Shown here piece after piece: positions 22,901 through 29,709 of a stretch of DNA of 32,746 nt (positions within the stretch are counted from its first letter, which is position 1; each line of letters begins with the position of its first letter). This stretch comes from Candidatus Saccharimonadota bacterium (GTDB lineage: Bacteria; Patescibacteriota; Saccharimonadia; Saccharimonadales; Saccharimonadaceae). Under the pieces are notes generated by a model, which was given only the letters and a program-made list of their open reading frames with translations, was not told the origin of the DNA and did not search any database. The position numbers and the translations under genes were made by a program. The stretch spans positions 1 to 32,746 of the forward strand of contig JAFTBP010000008.1 in assembly GCA_017455145.1 (NCBI GenBank), written 5' to 3'.

Positions 22901-23308
22901 GAAGATAAGGCTATGCTTGGCAATCTCGCTCTCCGCGCCGAGCAAGAGGGACGCGAAGGTGGCGCATACGACGTTACAAAAGAAGCTGTTATGCACGAGC
23001 TCCAGCAACACGCCACAAATAGTGGTAGCGCTCAACCAGGCGGAGTATTTAACGTAAGAGGTGGCAGTCACGCTATGCAACCAGATCGCCCAACTAATAA
23101 CGGCCCGATTCTGCGCGCAGCCAATGGCGCCCCAATCAATACTCGTCGCATCAGTACTGCCGAGCAAGAACGCCTCCAACGTCGTTATAGAGAGAGAGTC
23201 GGCAACGGTACTGCCTCTATTGGAGAAATGAATGCACTAGATAAGCTTGACCAGGCCCAGCAAGCTCGCAAAAATGAAGAAAAACCAAATAATAATAGCC
23301 AGGCCTAG
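19898..23308 (+). CDS. VirB6/TrbL-like type IV secretion membrane protein, 1136 aa
   Basis: A large polytopic protein. It begins with a signal peptide (about 1-30, ending VSVSADD), then an extracellular region to about 420 with many Cys (CYNGH, SLTCKQ, VQCNRV, AKICA, EVGCSKGENFASSCLS). Membrane helices fill about 430-715 (FANIIFVIVFLIVIFSQVTGF, LIVAAILINLSYIICLLAID, IILGVRQAAIVILVVISPVAFACYM), the VirB6/TrbL pattern of type IV secretion inner-membrane subunits; VRQAAIVILVVISPVAFA resembles the conserved TrbL core. The last ~420 residues are cytoplasmic, polar and helical (QQRQENLNSPDFFQKYQRSQE). VirB6 subunits are usually far shorter. A GGAGGGG site precedes ATG 19898. No VirB4 ATPase is in the window. 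Secretion toward the host bacterium is the likely role. Confidence 0.78.
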   Translation: MKKARIIIASLVLATVAIFTGIFSTVSVSADDQLYDKNWISKKALVSALYTCYNGHMNSPVHVGSNADVYQFQDLAKNDNTAVGALPTGAGSSSLTCKQALKEVLSRSGTSDGLNSDDPAQQGEFLKKVGYTPTGKKDSVQCNRVTFNVSRYLNDGTVDGAVSSFTYKTAKICARVDESGNLIDGKMYVEGSSSGLSNGAKDPYLLTTQPSTGFITVLYNAADGNTMGPQEVGCSKGENFASSCLSKFKLNTVTIPTENGTRYWMYAKGNLETTTSKSVDNEFATNAAGGKTAAQNLLGTTTSSFVPAEIISLYQIYLNENATAMICGVPDDKKDQFVGNGYRDIKVNLEKNGETKSNCYVNISDKDFIGFNGNDWYKTVSVTDILNYLASHSVDGAWASSVVDANFSMYGEEDESAGGGGDSAAAANTDDVDCFNSAGALGWILCPIISFVQDTITSIYDSIVSNFLEVNAKSYEIGGNVYKAWQIFQSFANIIFVIVFLIVIFSQVTGFGIDNFGIKRILPKLIVAAILINLSYIICLLAIDLSNILGVGLNSLFANIPVEVEGLSASSTGAAAISSVMTLAVGGAVGALAVGTVGLWGAVIIIPLFLGLLATLLGVLFFFIILGVRQAAIVILVVISPVAFACYMLPNTKNIFSRWFKAFEGALIVYPICGALMGGSAFASSVLMTLDVGFLGKLIAMLVGVVPFFFIPTLLRNSMSAMGNIGARISGFGQGVSRRLTGAIGNSDTAKEMQLRMNAGVDAKGNANWLGRRRMDIAEGRSIFSRVPGMKGMNRRASARARGAYAKYLSDQQRQENLNSPDFFQKYQRSQEMATEKEALSTEMDIVNDTTQKGEAQGELFSMYDNAVASGNVMRARAIAEIAGRRKDTANAFIQKFKTDSANGVYEGREDVLSKVAKQIATGDNSKNYRASNAMGFEYASQITQGNDAVKGSNGGTMNYGQWSSNTDNVHSAIDHHVTNGSEMYGQSNASLRELGKLASSEDKAMLGNLALRAEQEGREGGAYDVTKEAVMHELQQHATNSGSAQPGGVFNVRGGSHAMQPDRPTNNGPILRAANGAPINTRRISTAEQERLQRRYRERVGNGTASIGEMNALDKLDQAQQARKNEEKPNNNSQA

Positions 23309-23346
23309 CTCCGTCTAGGCCGGCCGCGTCGCCACTCTGGCTAGAT

Positions 23347-23357
23347 TATGGTATAAT
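23347..23357 (+). promoter_or_regulatory. tRNA-Arg promoter (extended -10)
   Basis: TTATGG-TATAAT, the -10 at 23352-23357, 10 bases before the tRNA 5' end. No good -35 is visible. Confidence 0.65.
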
Positions 23358-23367
23358 ATTTTTGCAT

Positions 23368-23444
23368 GCGCCCGTAGCTCAGCTGGATAGAGCGTCAGGT
23401 TCCGGTCCTGAAGGTCAGGGGTTCAAATCCTCCCGGGCGTACCA
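23368..23444 (+). tRNA. tRNA-Arg (CCG)
   Basis: Cloverleaf with acceptor GCGCCCG pairing CGGGCGT (G1-U72 wobble), D-arm AGCTCAGCTGGATAGAGC, anticodon stem TCAGG/CCTGA with loop TTCCGGT giving CCG, T-loop GTTCAAATC, discriminator A and encoded CCA (23442-23444). Confidence 0.96.
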
Positions 23445-23453
23445 GGTATTCTA

Positions 23454-23474
23454 GCAGGGCAACACCCTGCTTTT
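23454..23474 (+). terminator. Terminator after tRNA-Arg
   Basis: GCAGGG-CAACA-CCCTGC followed by TTTT. The T-run leads directly into the murB promoter (TATGG-TATAAT, -10 at 23479-23484). Confidence 0.88.
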
Positions 23475-23493
23475 ATGGTATAATATAAAAAGT

Positions 23494-24546
23494 ATGATTA
23501 TTAAAGAAAATGTTCCATTATCAACCCTCACTACTATGCGTCTAGGCGGAAACGCCCGGTATGTTTATGAAATCGAAGGTCTAAAAGATATTCCAGAAGC
23601 TTTTAATTTTGCAAAAAACAAAAATCTTCCAGTTTTTATGCTTGGTGGCGGCGCTAATACTATCGCCACGGATGAAGGTTTTGATGGTGTAGTCATTATT
23701 AACAAAATCAAAGGCATTGAAGTTATCTCCGAGACATCCGACGAAGTTGTCGTGCGCGCTTTTGGTGGCGAAGTATGGGACGATTTTGTGGCCTGGACAG
23801 TAGACCGTGGCTATTCTGGTATAGAAGCTATGAGCAAAATCCCCGGAACTGTTGGTGCAGCTCCCGTCCAGAATATTGGTGCTTATGGGCAGGACGTCTC
23901 TCAGGTTATTGAAAGCGTAGAGGCCTATGATACTAAGACTTCCGAGCTGGTTGTAATCGGACGTGAAGATATGAAAATGTCTTATAGAAGCACAATTTTC
24001 AATACCGGAAAAGATGCTGGTAGGTATTTCATTGTTGCTGTTACCTTTGTTCTAGAGAACGAAGAATATATTGAAGGCCCACTGTATGGCTCTCTTCAGA
24101 AATATTTAGACGAACATAATATCACAGAATATTCGCCAAAAAACATTCGCGAGGCAGTTTCTGCTATTCGCGCAGAAAAATTACCAGATCCAGCTACTAC
24201 CCCTAGCGCTGGAAGTTTCTTCAAAAACATCTACCTAAGCGACGAAGAAGCAGAAGAAGCCAAAGCAAAGGGAATTAAGGTCTGGGAAAAACCAGATGGC
24301 AAGAAAATGATCAATTCTGGATACCTAATTGAATCCGCCGGTCTTAAAGGTAAGCTACTACACGGTTTCCGCGTGTCGGACAAAGCGTCGCTTGTGCTTA
24401 TTAACGAAAGCGCCCATGCTTATTCCGATCTCGCTAGCGCTAAAAAAGAAATCATTGATACCGTTCGCGAGAAGTTTGGATTTACACTGGAACAGGAGCC
24501 GGTAGAAATTCCTGCAAAATCCGCCAAGAAAGGCTCCACTAAATGA
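23494..24546 (+). CDS. murB: UDP-N-acetylenolpyruvoylglucosamine reductase (MurB, type I)
   Basis: MurB reduces UDP-GlcNAc-enolpyruvate to UDP-MurNAc with NADPH and FAD, an early peptidoglycan step. The FAD-binding part shows LSTLTTMRLGGNARY, LGGGANTIATDEGF and GIEAMSKIPGTVGAAPVQNIGAYGQDV. Domain 3 has SYRSTIFN, the YRxSxF insert of type I MurB that holds the active-site Tyr/Ser, and then TPSAGSFFKN with the proton-donor Ser, GYLIESAGLKG, and a late Glu (LEQEPVEI). The 350 aa fit type I length. -10 TATAAT ends 9 bases before ATG 23494. The stop TGA overlaps the folD start as ATGA. Confidence 0.95.
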   Translation: MIIKENVPLSTLTTMRLGGNARYVYEIEGLKDIPEAFNFAKNKNLPVFMLGGGANTIATDEGFDGVVIINKIKGIEVISETSDEVVVRAFGGEVWDDFVAWTVDRGYSGIEAMSKIPGTVGAAPVQNIGAYGQDVSQVIESVEAYDTKTSELVVIGREDMKMSYRSTIFNTGKDAGRYFIVAVTFVLENEEYIEGPLYGSLQKYLDEHNITEYSPKNIREAVSAIRAEKLPDPATTPSAGSFFKNIYLSDEEAEEAKAKGIKVWEKPDGKKMINSGYLIESAGLKGKLLHGFRVSDKASLVLINESAHAYSDLASAKKEIIDTVREKFGFTLEQEPVEIPAKSAKKGSTK

Positions 24547-25355
24547 AAGAGCTAAACGGTCGCGAACTCGCCGGATTCGTTAAGGAACGCCAGGCATATT
24601 TAGTACGCTCCCTTCGTGGGCAGAAGATTTTTCCAAAGCTTCTAATCATCCGCGATAGTGATAATCCTGTCATCGTAAAATACGTTAACCTTAAAAAACA
24701 ATACGGCGAAGACATCGGCGTCACCGTAGTCGACAAAAAAGTTTCTGAAATTTCTGAAGCTTGCGACGTCGTCCAAATGGCAAATACCGACAAGTCTATT
24801 TCTGGTATTATTGTTCAGCTTCCGCTTCTAGACAAAGACCGCACGGATGAAGTCGTGAATCTTATCGCTCCAGCAAAAGACGTGGATGGCCTGTCGCAAG
24901 TCGTTGCTCCAGAAAAACGTATTTTTGAGAGCGCTACTGCCACAGCGATTAATTGGTTACTCGCCGGGCATGGCATAGAACTAGCCGACAAAAAAGTTGC
25001 CCTTGTTGGCCGTGGTCGCCTAGTCGGTGCACCGCTAGAACGTATGTGGAGGAATTCTGGCGTAGATGTTACGGTTTTCCGGCACGATAGCGACTTGTCT
25101 CTGCTAAAAGATTTTGATGTTGTTGTTTCTGCCACAGGCGTTCCGCATCTTATTAAGAGTGAAATGGTTAGTCCCGGTGCGGTTATTGTTGATGCCGGTA
25201 CAGCTAGTGAAGGTGGCGTATTAGTTGGCGACATAGATGATGAAGTGCGTAAGCGTTCAGATATTTTTGCGATTACTCCAAAAATCGGTGGCGTTGGCCC
25301 GCTCACAGTGAGTGTCTTGTTTGAGGATGTAATTGTCGCTGCAGAAAAAGCCTAA
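24543..25355 (+). CDS. folD: Methylenetetrahydrofolate dehydrogenase/cyclohydrolase
   Basis: FolD interconverts 5,10-methylene-THF, methenyl-THF and 10-formyl-THF with NADP. The 270-aa protein has the catalytic Tyr/Lys region KYVNLKKQYGEDIG, SGIIVQLPLLDKDRTDEVVNLIAPAKDVDG (the IVQLPLP...KDVDG signature), the Rossmann motif VALVGRGRLVGAPLERMW (GRS is GRG here) and the end TPKIGGVGPLTVSVLFEDV (TPGGVGPMT-type). Start ATG 24543 overlaps the murB stop by 4 bases, so translation is coupled. It is shorter than E. coli FolD (288 aa), mainly at the N-terminus. Confidence 0.94.
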   Translation: MKELNGRELAGFVKERQAYLVRSLRGQKIFPKLLIIRDSDNPVIVKYVNLKKQYGEDIGVTVVDKKVSEISEACDVVQMANTDKSISGIIVQLPLLDKDRTDEVVNLIAPAKDVDGLSQVVAPEKRIFESATATAINWLLAGHGIELADKKVALVGRGRLVGAPLERMWRNSGVDVTVFRHDSDLSLLKDFDVVVSATGVPHLIKSEMVSPGAVIVDAGTASEGGVLVGDIDDEVRKRSDIFAITPKIGGVGPLTVSVLFEDVIVAAEKA

Positions 25356-25393
25356 GCATTTTTATAAAAGCCACAAGTGTTATAATTATTAGT

Positions 25394-26308
25394 ATGAACG
25401 TTTTAGAATATTCTAAGGGTGTAGAACGCCTAGTTGACCCTATGGAAGTAGGTAGGGTGCTATATTACCAAACCAAAATGAAACATTTGCCAGTTTGGCT
25501 CCAAAAGAAAATTGTCACCAGCTCCGCCAAGAAAGCCGACAAAATGCCATTTGTAGTAGAACCATATTGTACATTTCTTTTTTACGAAATCAACGAGCCA
25601 GACAAAATCCAAAAATATCTACCAGATGACTTTGTTCCAGCAAAATCTGCGATTTTTGAAGGAGATACAGAAAAATACTATGGCATAGTGTCTATGTTTA
25701 GAATCCATACTAGCGTCTTTTGGGGTGCTAGGACTGAGTTTTATTTGGTAGCAAAAAACACTAAGACAGACCTGCTTTCTTGGATTATGATGGACTATCT
25801 TAGCGATACAATTTCTTATGATGAAAAACACGGTCTTCACTCTCCTGATTCTCGCGGTGTAGTGATGACAACTACTTGCGAAGGCGATTTCGTCTGCAAT
25901 ATGGAAAGTTCCGATGGTAGAAAATCAATTTTCTGCGAAGCGAACTTAAATAAATCTAAGATGCGTCCACTAGATCAAAAACTTTGGATAGAAGGCAACA
26001 CTTCTATTGCTTATGGCAGACTTGCCGGAGAGCCGGACGGAGATCTTTTTTCGCTTACCTTTTTCCCAGAAGAAATGAAACAAGCCCTAGAAATTCCGTT
26101 ATCCGATGTTCGTATCGCCAAAATTACTGGCGACATTAGTAAAATCAAAGGCACTCTAGAACGCGCCGCTACTTTTCCGTTTGCACAACATATGCTGTCG
26201 GATGCGCCTGGCATGAGCACGCATTATGGCTCTGAAGCCTTGCTTCGCGAAGCCGTAGAGAAAGTTAATTTTAAGAAAATTAATACACTAAATAAAGCAA
26301 AACGCTAA
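25394..26308 (+). CDS. Unrecognised soluble protein, possible acetoacetate-decarboxylase fold
   Basis: I cannot name this 304-aa protein. It has no signal peptide or membrane helix. The middle, from CTFLFYEINEPDKIQKYLPDDFVPAKSAIF through YYGIVSMFRIHTSVFWGARTEFYLVAKN, recalls the beta-barrel of acetoacetate decarboxylase-like proteins, in which a ligand is held in a barrel and the phrase Y-L-P-D-x-F-x-x-A is common. That resemblance is weak and no catalytic Lys can be assigned. TGT-TATAAT (25378-25386) lies 7 bases before ATG 25394, so it is probably leaderless. The 3' end overlaps that of the convergent queH by 4 bases, with no terminator between. Confidence 0.7.
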   Translation: MNVLEYSKGVERLVDPMEVGRVLYYQTKMKHLPVWLQKKIVTSSAKKADKMPFVVEPYCTFLFYEINEPDKIQKYLPDDFVPAKSAIFEGDTEKYYGIVSMFRIHTSVFWGARTEFYLVAKNTKTDLLSWIMMDYLSDTISYDEKHGLHSPDSRGVVMTTTCEGDFVCNMESSDGRKSIFCEANLNKSKMRPLDQKLWIEGNTSIAYGRLAGEPDGDLFSLTFFPEEMKQALEIPLSDVRIAKITGDISKIKGTLERAATFPFAQHMLSDAPGMSTHYGSEALLREAVEKVNFKKINTLNKAKR

Positions 26309-26991
26309 ATATTTTTTCGTAAATTCTCTCTGTTGAGATTCCCGTTTTTGCGAGTTTTCTCTATAACTTTCCTAACGTTCTTATTAGTTGGAGAGACGCC
26401 TTTTTGTTGCATTTTCTTTGCAACTTCTCGCCCTAGCATAGACTCTTCTTCCGAAAATACACACCCACAATACTTTTGCATATATAACCCTGCAGCGCGC
26501 GCTTCTTCTTGGCCTTCTTGCCAACCTTCTCTAAAATCATGATAGAGGAAATTAACTCTATATTCTTTCGCTAAGTGTTCCATTAAATCTTTTATGATGT
26601 CATGTTGTTGATAAATACTATATAGAAGGGTTGTAGATACGGCGTCGTACCCATTCTCTTTTGCATACTCAAAAACTTTTTTGAGGCGTTTTGGATAGCA
26701 ATAATTTTGGCAACGCAGGAGCAATGCTTCCTCCAGGTCGTGCGGATTAGCACTAGAATTTTTAAAAATACCACAAACGAATTCATCTAAACCATAAGTA
26801 TCTTCTAAGATTAGTTTTACCTTTTTGTCATCAGCATACTGTTTCAAGCAATCTCTTCGCGCTTTGTACTCTGCGTATGGATGAATGTTAGGATTATACC
26901 AAAAAAGCGTTGGCTCTATGCCTTCTTCTCGCAACGTCTTAATGCAATAGACGCTACACGGCGCACAACAGGTATGAAGTAAAAGTTTCAT
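26305..26991 (-). CDS. queH: Epoxyqueuosine reductase QueH
   Basis: QueH reduces epoxyqueuosine to queuosine in the wobble base of GUN tRNAs; it is the non-cobalamin alternative to QueG. The family signatures are present: LLLHTCCAPCSVY at the start (C8, C9, C12), FWYNPNIHPYAEYKAR, LLRCQNYCYPKRL, DAVSTTLLYSIYQQHDII, and YCGCVFSEEES, whose Cys residues ligate Fe-S clusters. Length 228 aa is normal. A tail rich in Asn, Arg and Lys follows. Minus-strand TGT-TATAAT ends exactly 6 bases before ATG 26991: leaderless. The tRNA-His(GUG) in this window is one of the expected substrates of the pathway. Confidence 0.93.
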   Translation of the reverse strand: MKLLLHTCCAPCSVYCIKTLREEGIEPTLFWYNPNIHPYAEYKARRDCLKQYADDKKVKLILEDTYGLDEFVCGIFKNSSANPHDLEEALLLRCQNYCYPKRLKKVFEYAKENGYDAVSTTLLYSIYQQHDIIKDLMEHLAKEYRVNFLYHDFREGWQEGQEEARAAGLYMQKYCGCVFSEEESMLGREVAKKMQQKGVSPTNKNVRKVIEKTRKNGNLNRENLRKNI

Positions 26992-27012
26992 AGGGATATT
27001 ATAACAGGTGTA

Positions 27013-27120
27013 TGCTATAATAAAAGCATAATTGCTAAGGGTGGCCTTATTATCAACATTTTAATCGCTATAATAAATTAAACGATATTAAAAAATGCCC
27101 CAATGGCTGGGGTATTTTTT
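27013..27120 (+). ncRNA. Short transcription unit, candidate small RNA
   Basis: TATGC-TATAAT (27011-27021) starts a unit that ends about 95 bases later at a strong terminator. It divides from the queH promoter, 10 bp away. The only frame begins with ATA at 27028, exactly 6 bases after the -10, and encodes 17 mostly hydrophobic residues; AUA starts are very rare, so a noncoding RNA is more likely. TAAGG/CCTTA (27036-27049) can form a small hairpin. Confidence 0.4.
27091..27119. terminator. Bidirectional terminator
   Basis: Stem AAAAATGCCCCA (27091-27102) with TGGGGTATTTTT (27108-27119), loop ATGGC. U-runs exist both ways; it ends the membrane-protein gene at 27132 (minus) and the short plus-strand unit. 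Confidence 0.92.
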
Positions 27121-27131
27121 TATTGTTTTTA

Positions 27132-28106
27132 TTATGCGTTCGCTTCTGCGCGGAGCTTTTTGAATTTCTTTGATTTACTATCTAGCTCTTCCAAATCTGC
27201 CTCAGAAATAGTTTCGTTCTTGCCGGACTCAATAAAGTTGCGAAGCACGCCAACAAGGATGAACGGGCGGACGAATGTTGAGTGGATAATACCCCACATT
27301 ACTACGCCACCAATGCCAGAAATGATAAGCTGAAGATTTTGTGCGTTGCCGAGTATTGTAAGTTTTCCACTCTCATCACTCATAGCCATATTAGAGAACT
27401 CATTAGCAAGTGCCTCAAATGCGCCAGGAAATGCTAAGGTAATTAAGTAGAAAATTCCAAAGAAAACGCCGCCAATTAGAACGAACGATAAAATGCTAAT
27501 CCCAAAAATCCTTCCTAGGTTTTTAGCCAAAGTTTTTCCGTGCTTAAAGAATAATACACCGCCTTCCAGGGTAGCTTTTGTAGCGCTTTTGTCTTTGCGA
27601 TAAAATACCCAGCCTAGACAGCAATCGCATAAGTAGTTTACGATAGTTTGGATAATACTAGAAATCGTTCCACCAACGGCGCCCCCGTTATCGCCACCAA
27701 CAGCCTGCCCGACAGCGGTAATTCCACGGCCAATCTCACTAAAGATTCCTTTGATTATACTAGTTACTGCATAATATGCTGCTACGGTTAGGAATCTTTC
27801 TTTGACGATTTGCTTACCTTCAGCATAGACATCGTCTGGCAATTTACCATCAGTAATACCCCTGGTCATCATTGCAATTTGTCCCGCCTTAAACACATAG
27901 GAAACAAAATGCGACGCGATTGCTACCGCGACAATTCCAATAATTACACCAATCGCTAATCCGACCAGCCCTGCACTTGCTAGCTTCTCGGCCAAGAAAA
28001 ATCCCGCCGCTCCGGCTATGATAATGACAATAAATGACATCATATCCCAAGCTAGTCGCCTAAGGGAAAATGTCAAAGTTTTCTTATAGATTTCTTTGTT
28101 GTCCAT
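27132..28106 (-). CDS. Polytopic membrane protein, unknown function
   Basis: I do not recognise this 324-aa protein. Hydrophobic segments include about 20-40 (MMSFIVIIIAGAAGFFLAE), 46-70 (GLVGLAIGVIIGIVAVAIASHFVSYV), a central pair around Gly-rich GQAVGGDNGGAVGGTISS with LCDCCLGWVFY, 205-235 (GISILSFVLIGGVFFGIFYLI) and 270-290. The C-terminus is a charged helix (ISEADLEELDSKSKKFKKLRA). The pattern of repeated amphipathic loops resembles DUF4013-like membrane proteins, but I cannot confirm it. The promoter (TGA-TATAAT, -10 at 28139-28134) leaves a ~25-base leader with AAAGGA. It stands divergent to the 28180 operon. Confidence 0.75.
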   Translation of the reverse strand: MDNKEIYKKTLTFSLRRLAWDMMSFIVIIIAGAAGFFLAEKLASAGLVGLAIGVIIGIVAVAIASHFVSYVFKAGQIAMMTRGITDGKLPDDVYAEGKQIVKERFLTVAAYYAVTSIIKGIFSEIGRGITAVGQAVGGDNGGAVGGTISSIIQTIVNYLCDCCLGWVFYRKDKSATKATLEGGVLFFKHGKTLAKNLGRIFGISILSFVLIGGVFFGIFYLITLAFPGAFEALANEFSNMAMSDESGKLTILGNAQNLQLIISGIGGVVMWGIIHSTFVRPFILVGVLRNFIESGKNETISEADLEELDSKSKKFKKLRAEANA

Positions 28107-28179
28107 AAAATCCTTTGTTAATATTTATGGTTATTATATCACGGTATAAAGTGTGATAATATAATACCAAGGAATAACT

Positions 28180-28548
28180 ATGGAAAAGATGATAAAATCA
28201 TACGAACAATTTATTGAGAAAAAGGCTAGCGAGAAGCTTAGCGACGCTAACAGAGGAGAATTAGCAGAATATCACAGAGAAATGGTGACAAATTTCCAAC
28301 ATGAGAGGCTGATTCATTTACTGATTATGCTATTTTTTATAACGGTAGCGCTTATTTTGCTTGGCATCTTGGCTTGGAGTATTATTATGTATGGATTCAT
28401 TCTAGAAATGCTTGCTTTTTATATCATGACTGGCATTGTGACGATTCTCGCTATTGCTTATGTTAAGCATTATTACTTTCTAGAAAACCATATCCAGAAT
28501 CTATACAAGTATTCCGCTAAGCTTCGCGGATATAAGGAGGAAAAATAA
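28180..28548 (+). CDS. Two-helix membrane protein, unknown function
   Basis: 122 aa: a charged N-terminal helix (SYEQFIEKKASEKLSDANRGELAEYHREM), two membrane helices at about 45-67 and 70-94, and a C-terminal helix (LENHIQNLYKYSAKLRGYKEE). Both ends should lie in the cytoplasm. I do not recognise a family. AAGGA lies 7 bases before ATG 28180; the promoter is TATAAT at 28160-28165. It is cotranscribed with the acidic gene 1 base downstream. Confidence 0.72.
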   Translation: MEKMIKSYEQFIEKKASEKLSDANRGELAEYHREMVTNFQHERLIHLLIMLFFITVALILLGILAWSIIMYGFILEMLAFYIMTGIVTILAIAYVKHYYFLENHIQNLYKYSAKLRGYKEEK

Positions 28549-28549
28549 A

Positions 28550-28849
28550 ATGGACGACTACGACGACGATTACGAGAATGACCTTGACGATGAATATGAT
28601 GAGGATGATGAGGACTTTGACGGCGACATGGACGACTATGGCGACGACGAAATCGACGAAGACCGCCTGCGCAAACTAGAAGAACTAGGTAGCCTAGACG
28701 GCCAACAGGATGGCATTTCTGGCTCGTGGTACACGGGATATGGTATGTCTGTCGAAGACCTGGATGATTTATCAGACGAAGAAAAAGACGCCTACGAGTC
28801 CGGCTATTCAGCCGGCTTCGGCGCCTCTGGCGGTTGGGATAACCGCTAG
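28550..28849 (+). CDS. Very acidic small protein, unknown function
   Basis: 99 aa. The first 45 residues are almost all Asp, Glu and Tyr (DDYDDDYENDLDDEYDEDDE), followed by a short helix RLRKLEELGSL and a Gly/Tyr/Ser-rich end (SGSWYTGYGM, SGYSAGFGASGGWD). It should be disordered and could buffer charge or bind a basic partner. AAGGAGG at 28535-28541 precedes ATG 28550, directly after the two-helix gene. The frame is supported by its operon position and ribosome site, although repeated GAC/GAT codons make open frames likely by chance. Confidence 0.68.
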   Translation: MDDYDDDYENDLDDEYDEDDEDFDGDMDDYGDDEIDEDRLRKLEELGSLDGQQDGISGSWYTGYGMSVEDLDDLSDEEKDAYESGYSAGFGASGGWDNR

Positions 28850-28850
28850 T

Positions 28851-29567
28851 TTATTTCTTCCCCTTCTTTGCTTTGTCGCTAATACTTACTCCCCCAAATC
28901 CACCGGCGGTATCTAGATAAATGGTATATTTACCCTTGCTAGAATCACCTTTTCTTTCGTCCGATACACCCCCAAAGATAAATCCAGATTTAATTTTAAC
29001 CTGTACATCCTCTGGTACTTTGATATCGATTCCACCGAATAGACAGAACGCTTTAATTACGGTGTCTTTGTTAAACTTTGCATCTCTTAGGTCTAAATCT
29101 ACCCCGCCAAATACCGCACCTAGAGTTGCCCCAGAAAATACTTCGTCTTTATATACTCTATCTGTTCCAGAAAATATCGCCATCTGGGAGTCCATTGTCT
29201 TTTCGTCTTCTAGATCTTTGATTTTCTTTTCGACTTCTTTGTCGTTCTTCCCGCGGAAAATACTGCCTACTACTATTCCTAACCCAACTCCGATAAATAC
29301 TACTGCCAGAATTACTTTCCAGACGATATCCCAAGAGAATACACCCTGCGATGCTAGTAATAGAATTACGCCGATGGCTATGCCTACTAGACTAGAAATC
29401 TTTTCTTTCTCTGTAATCAGGCTGATTGCGCTCGGCACGATAATAAATAGCGTCCACCATCCATCAAAGAATACATTAATATTAAATAACCCTAGCGCAT
29501 TCCCGCCAAAGATTACGCCCAGCGCAATAATCGCCAGCCCCCAGATAATTGATCTTGCTTGTTTCAT
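28851..29567 (-). CDS. LiaF-like envelope stress protein
   Basis: Residues about 6-105 are four membrane helices of the LiaI/LiaF type (IIWGLAIIALGVIFGGNALGLFNINVFFDGWWTLFIIVPSAISL). After a charged linker (KEVEKKIKDLEDEK), residues 125-230 form the C-terminal domain of LiaF-like proteins: MAIFSG, GAVFGGVDLDLRDAKF, KAFCLFGGIDIKVPEDVQVKIKSGFIFGGV, the repeated FGG-V-D pattern typical of it. In Firmicutes LiaF holds the LiaRS two-component system in check and responds to cell-wall antibiotics; no LiaRS genes are near, so the role here is open. Minus-strand promoter TGG-TATAAT (-10 at 29590-29585) and AAAGGAG precede ATG 29567. The stop lies 1 base from the end of the convergent acidic gene. Confidence 0.85.
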   Translation of the reverse strand: MKQARSIIWGLAIIALGVIFGGNALGLFNINVFFDGWWTLFIIVPSAISLITEKEKISSLVGIAIGVILLLASQGVFSWDIVWKVILAVVFIGVGLGIVVGSIFRGKNDKEVEKKIKDLEDEKTMDSQMAIFSGTDRVYKDEVFSGATLGAVFGGVDLDLRDAKFNKDTVIKAFCLFGGIDIKVPEDVQVKIKSGFIFGGVSDERKGDSSKGKYTIYLDTAGGFGGVSISDKAKKGKK

Positions 29568-29640
29568 AATTTCTCCTTTGCATTATTATACCATGTATTA
29601 ACCTAGAAAAGCACCTACGTGCAATCAGGCTAAAATATAC

Positions 29641-29669
29641 TTGACTAATAAGCAACATTGTTATACAAT
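29641..29669 (+). promoter_or_regulatory. Promoter of the radical SAM/peptide operon
   Basis: -35 TTGACT (29641-29646), 17-base spacer, -10 TACAAT (29664-29669). The leader is about 35 bases and ends in AAGGAGGTG (29696-29704), a perfect ribosome site. This is the SD-led promoter class, unlike the leaderless core genes. Confidence 0.72.
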
Positions 29670-29709
29670 AGAAAGAATGGGTGATGCACATTAATAAGGA
29701 GGTGTTTTT

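Noticed and set aside
23494-24546. UGA recoded as glycine (SR1/Gracilibacteria code)
   Set aside because: murB and the phosphoketolase N-part end properly at TGA next to overlapping starts, and no conserved protein here contains an internal TGA.
29497-29709. Second precursor peptide upstream of the radical SAM gene
   Set aside because: Short frames before 29710 lack Cys-rich cores and ribosome sites; the AAGGAGGTG there serves the maturase itself.
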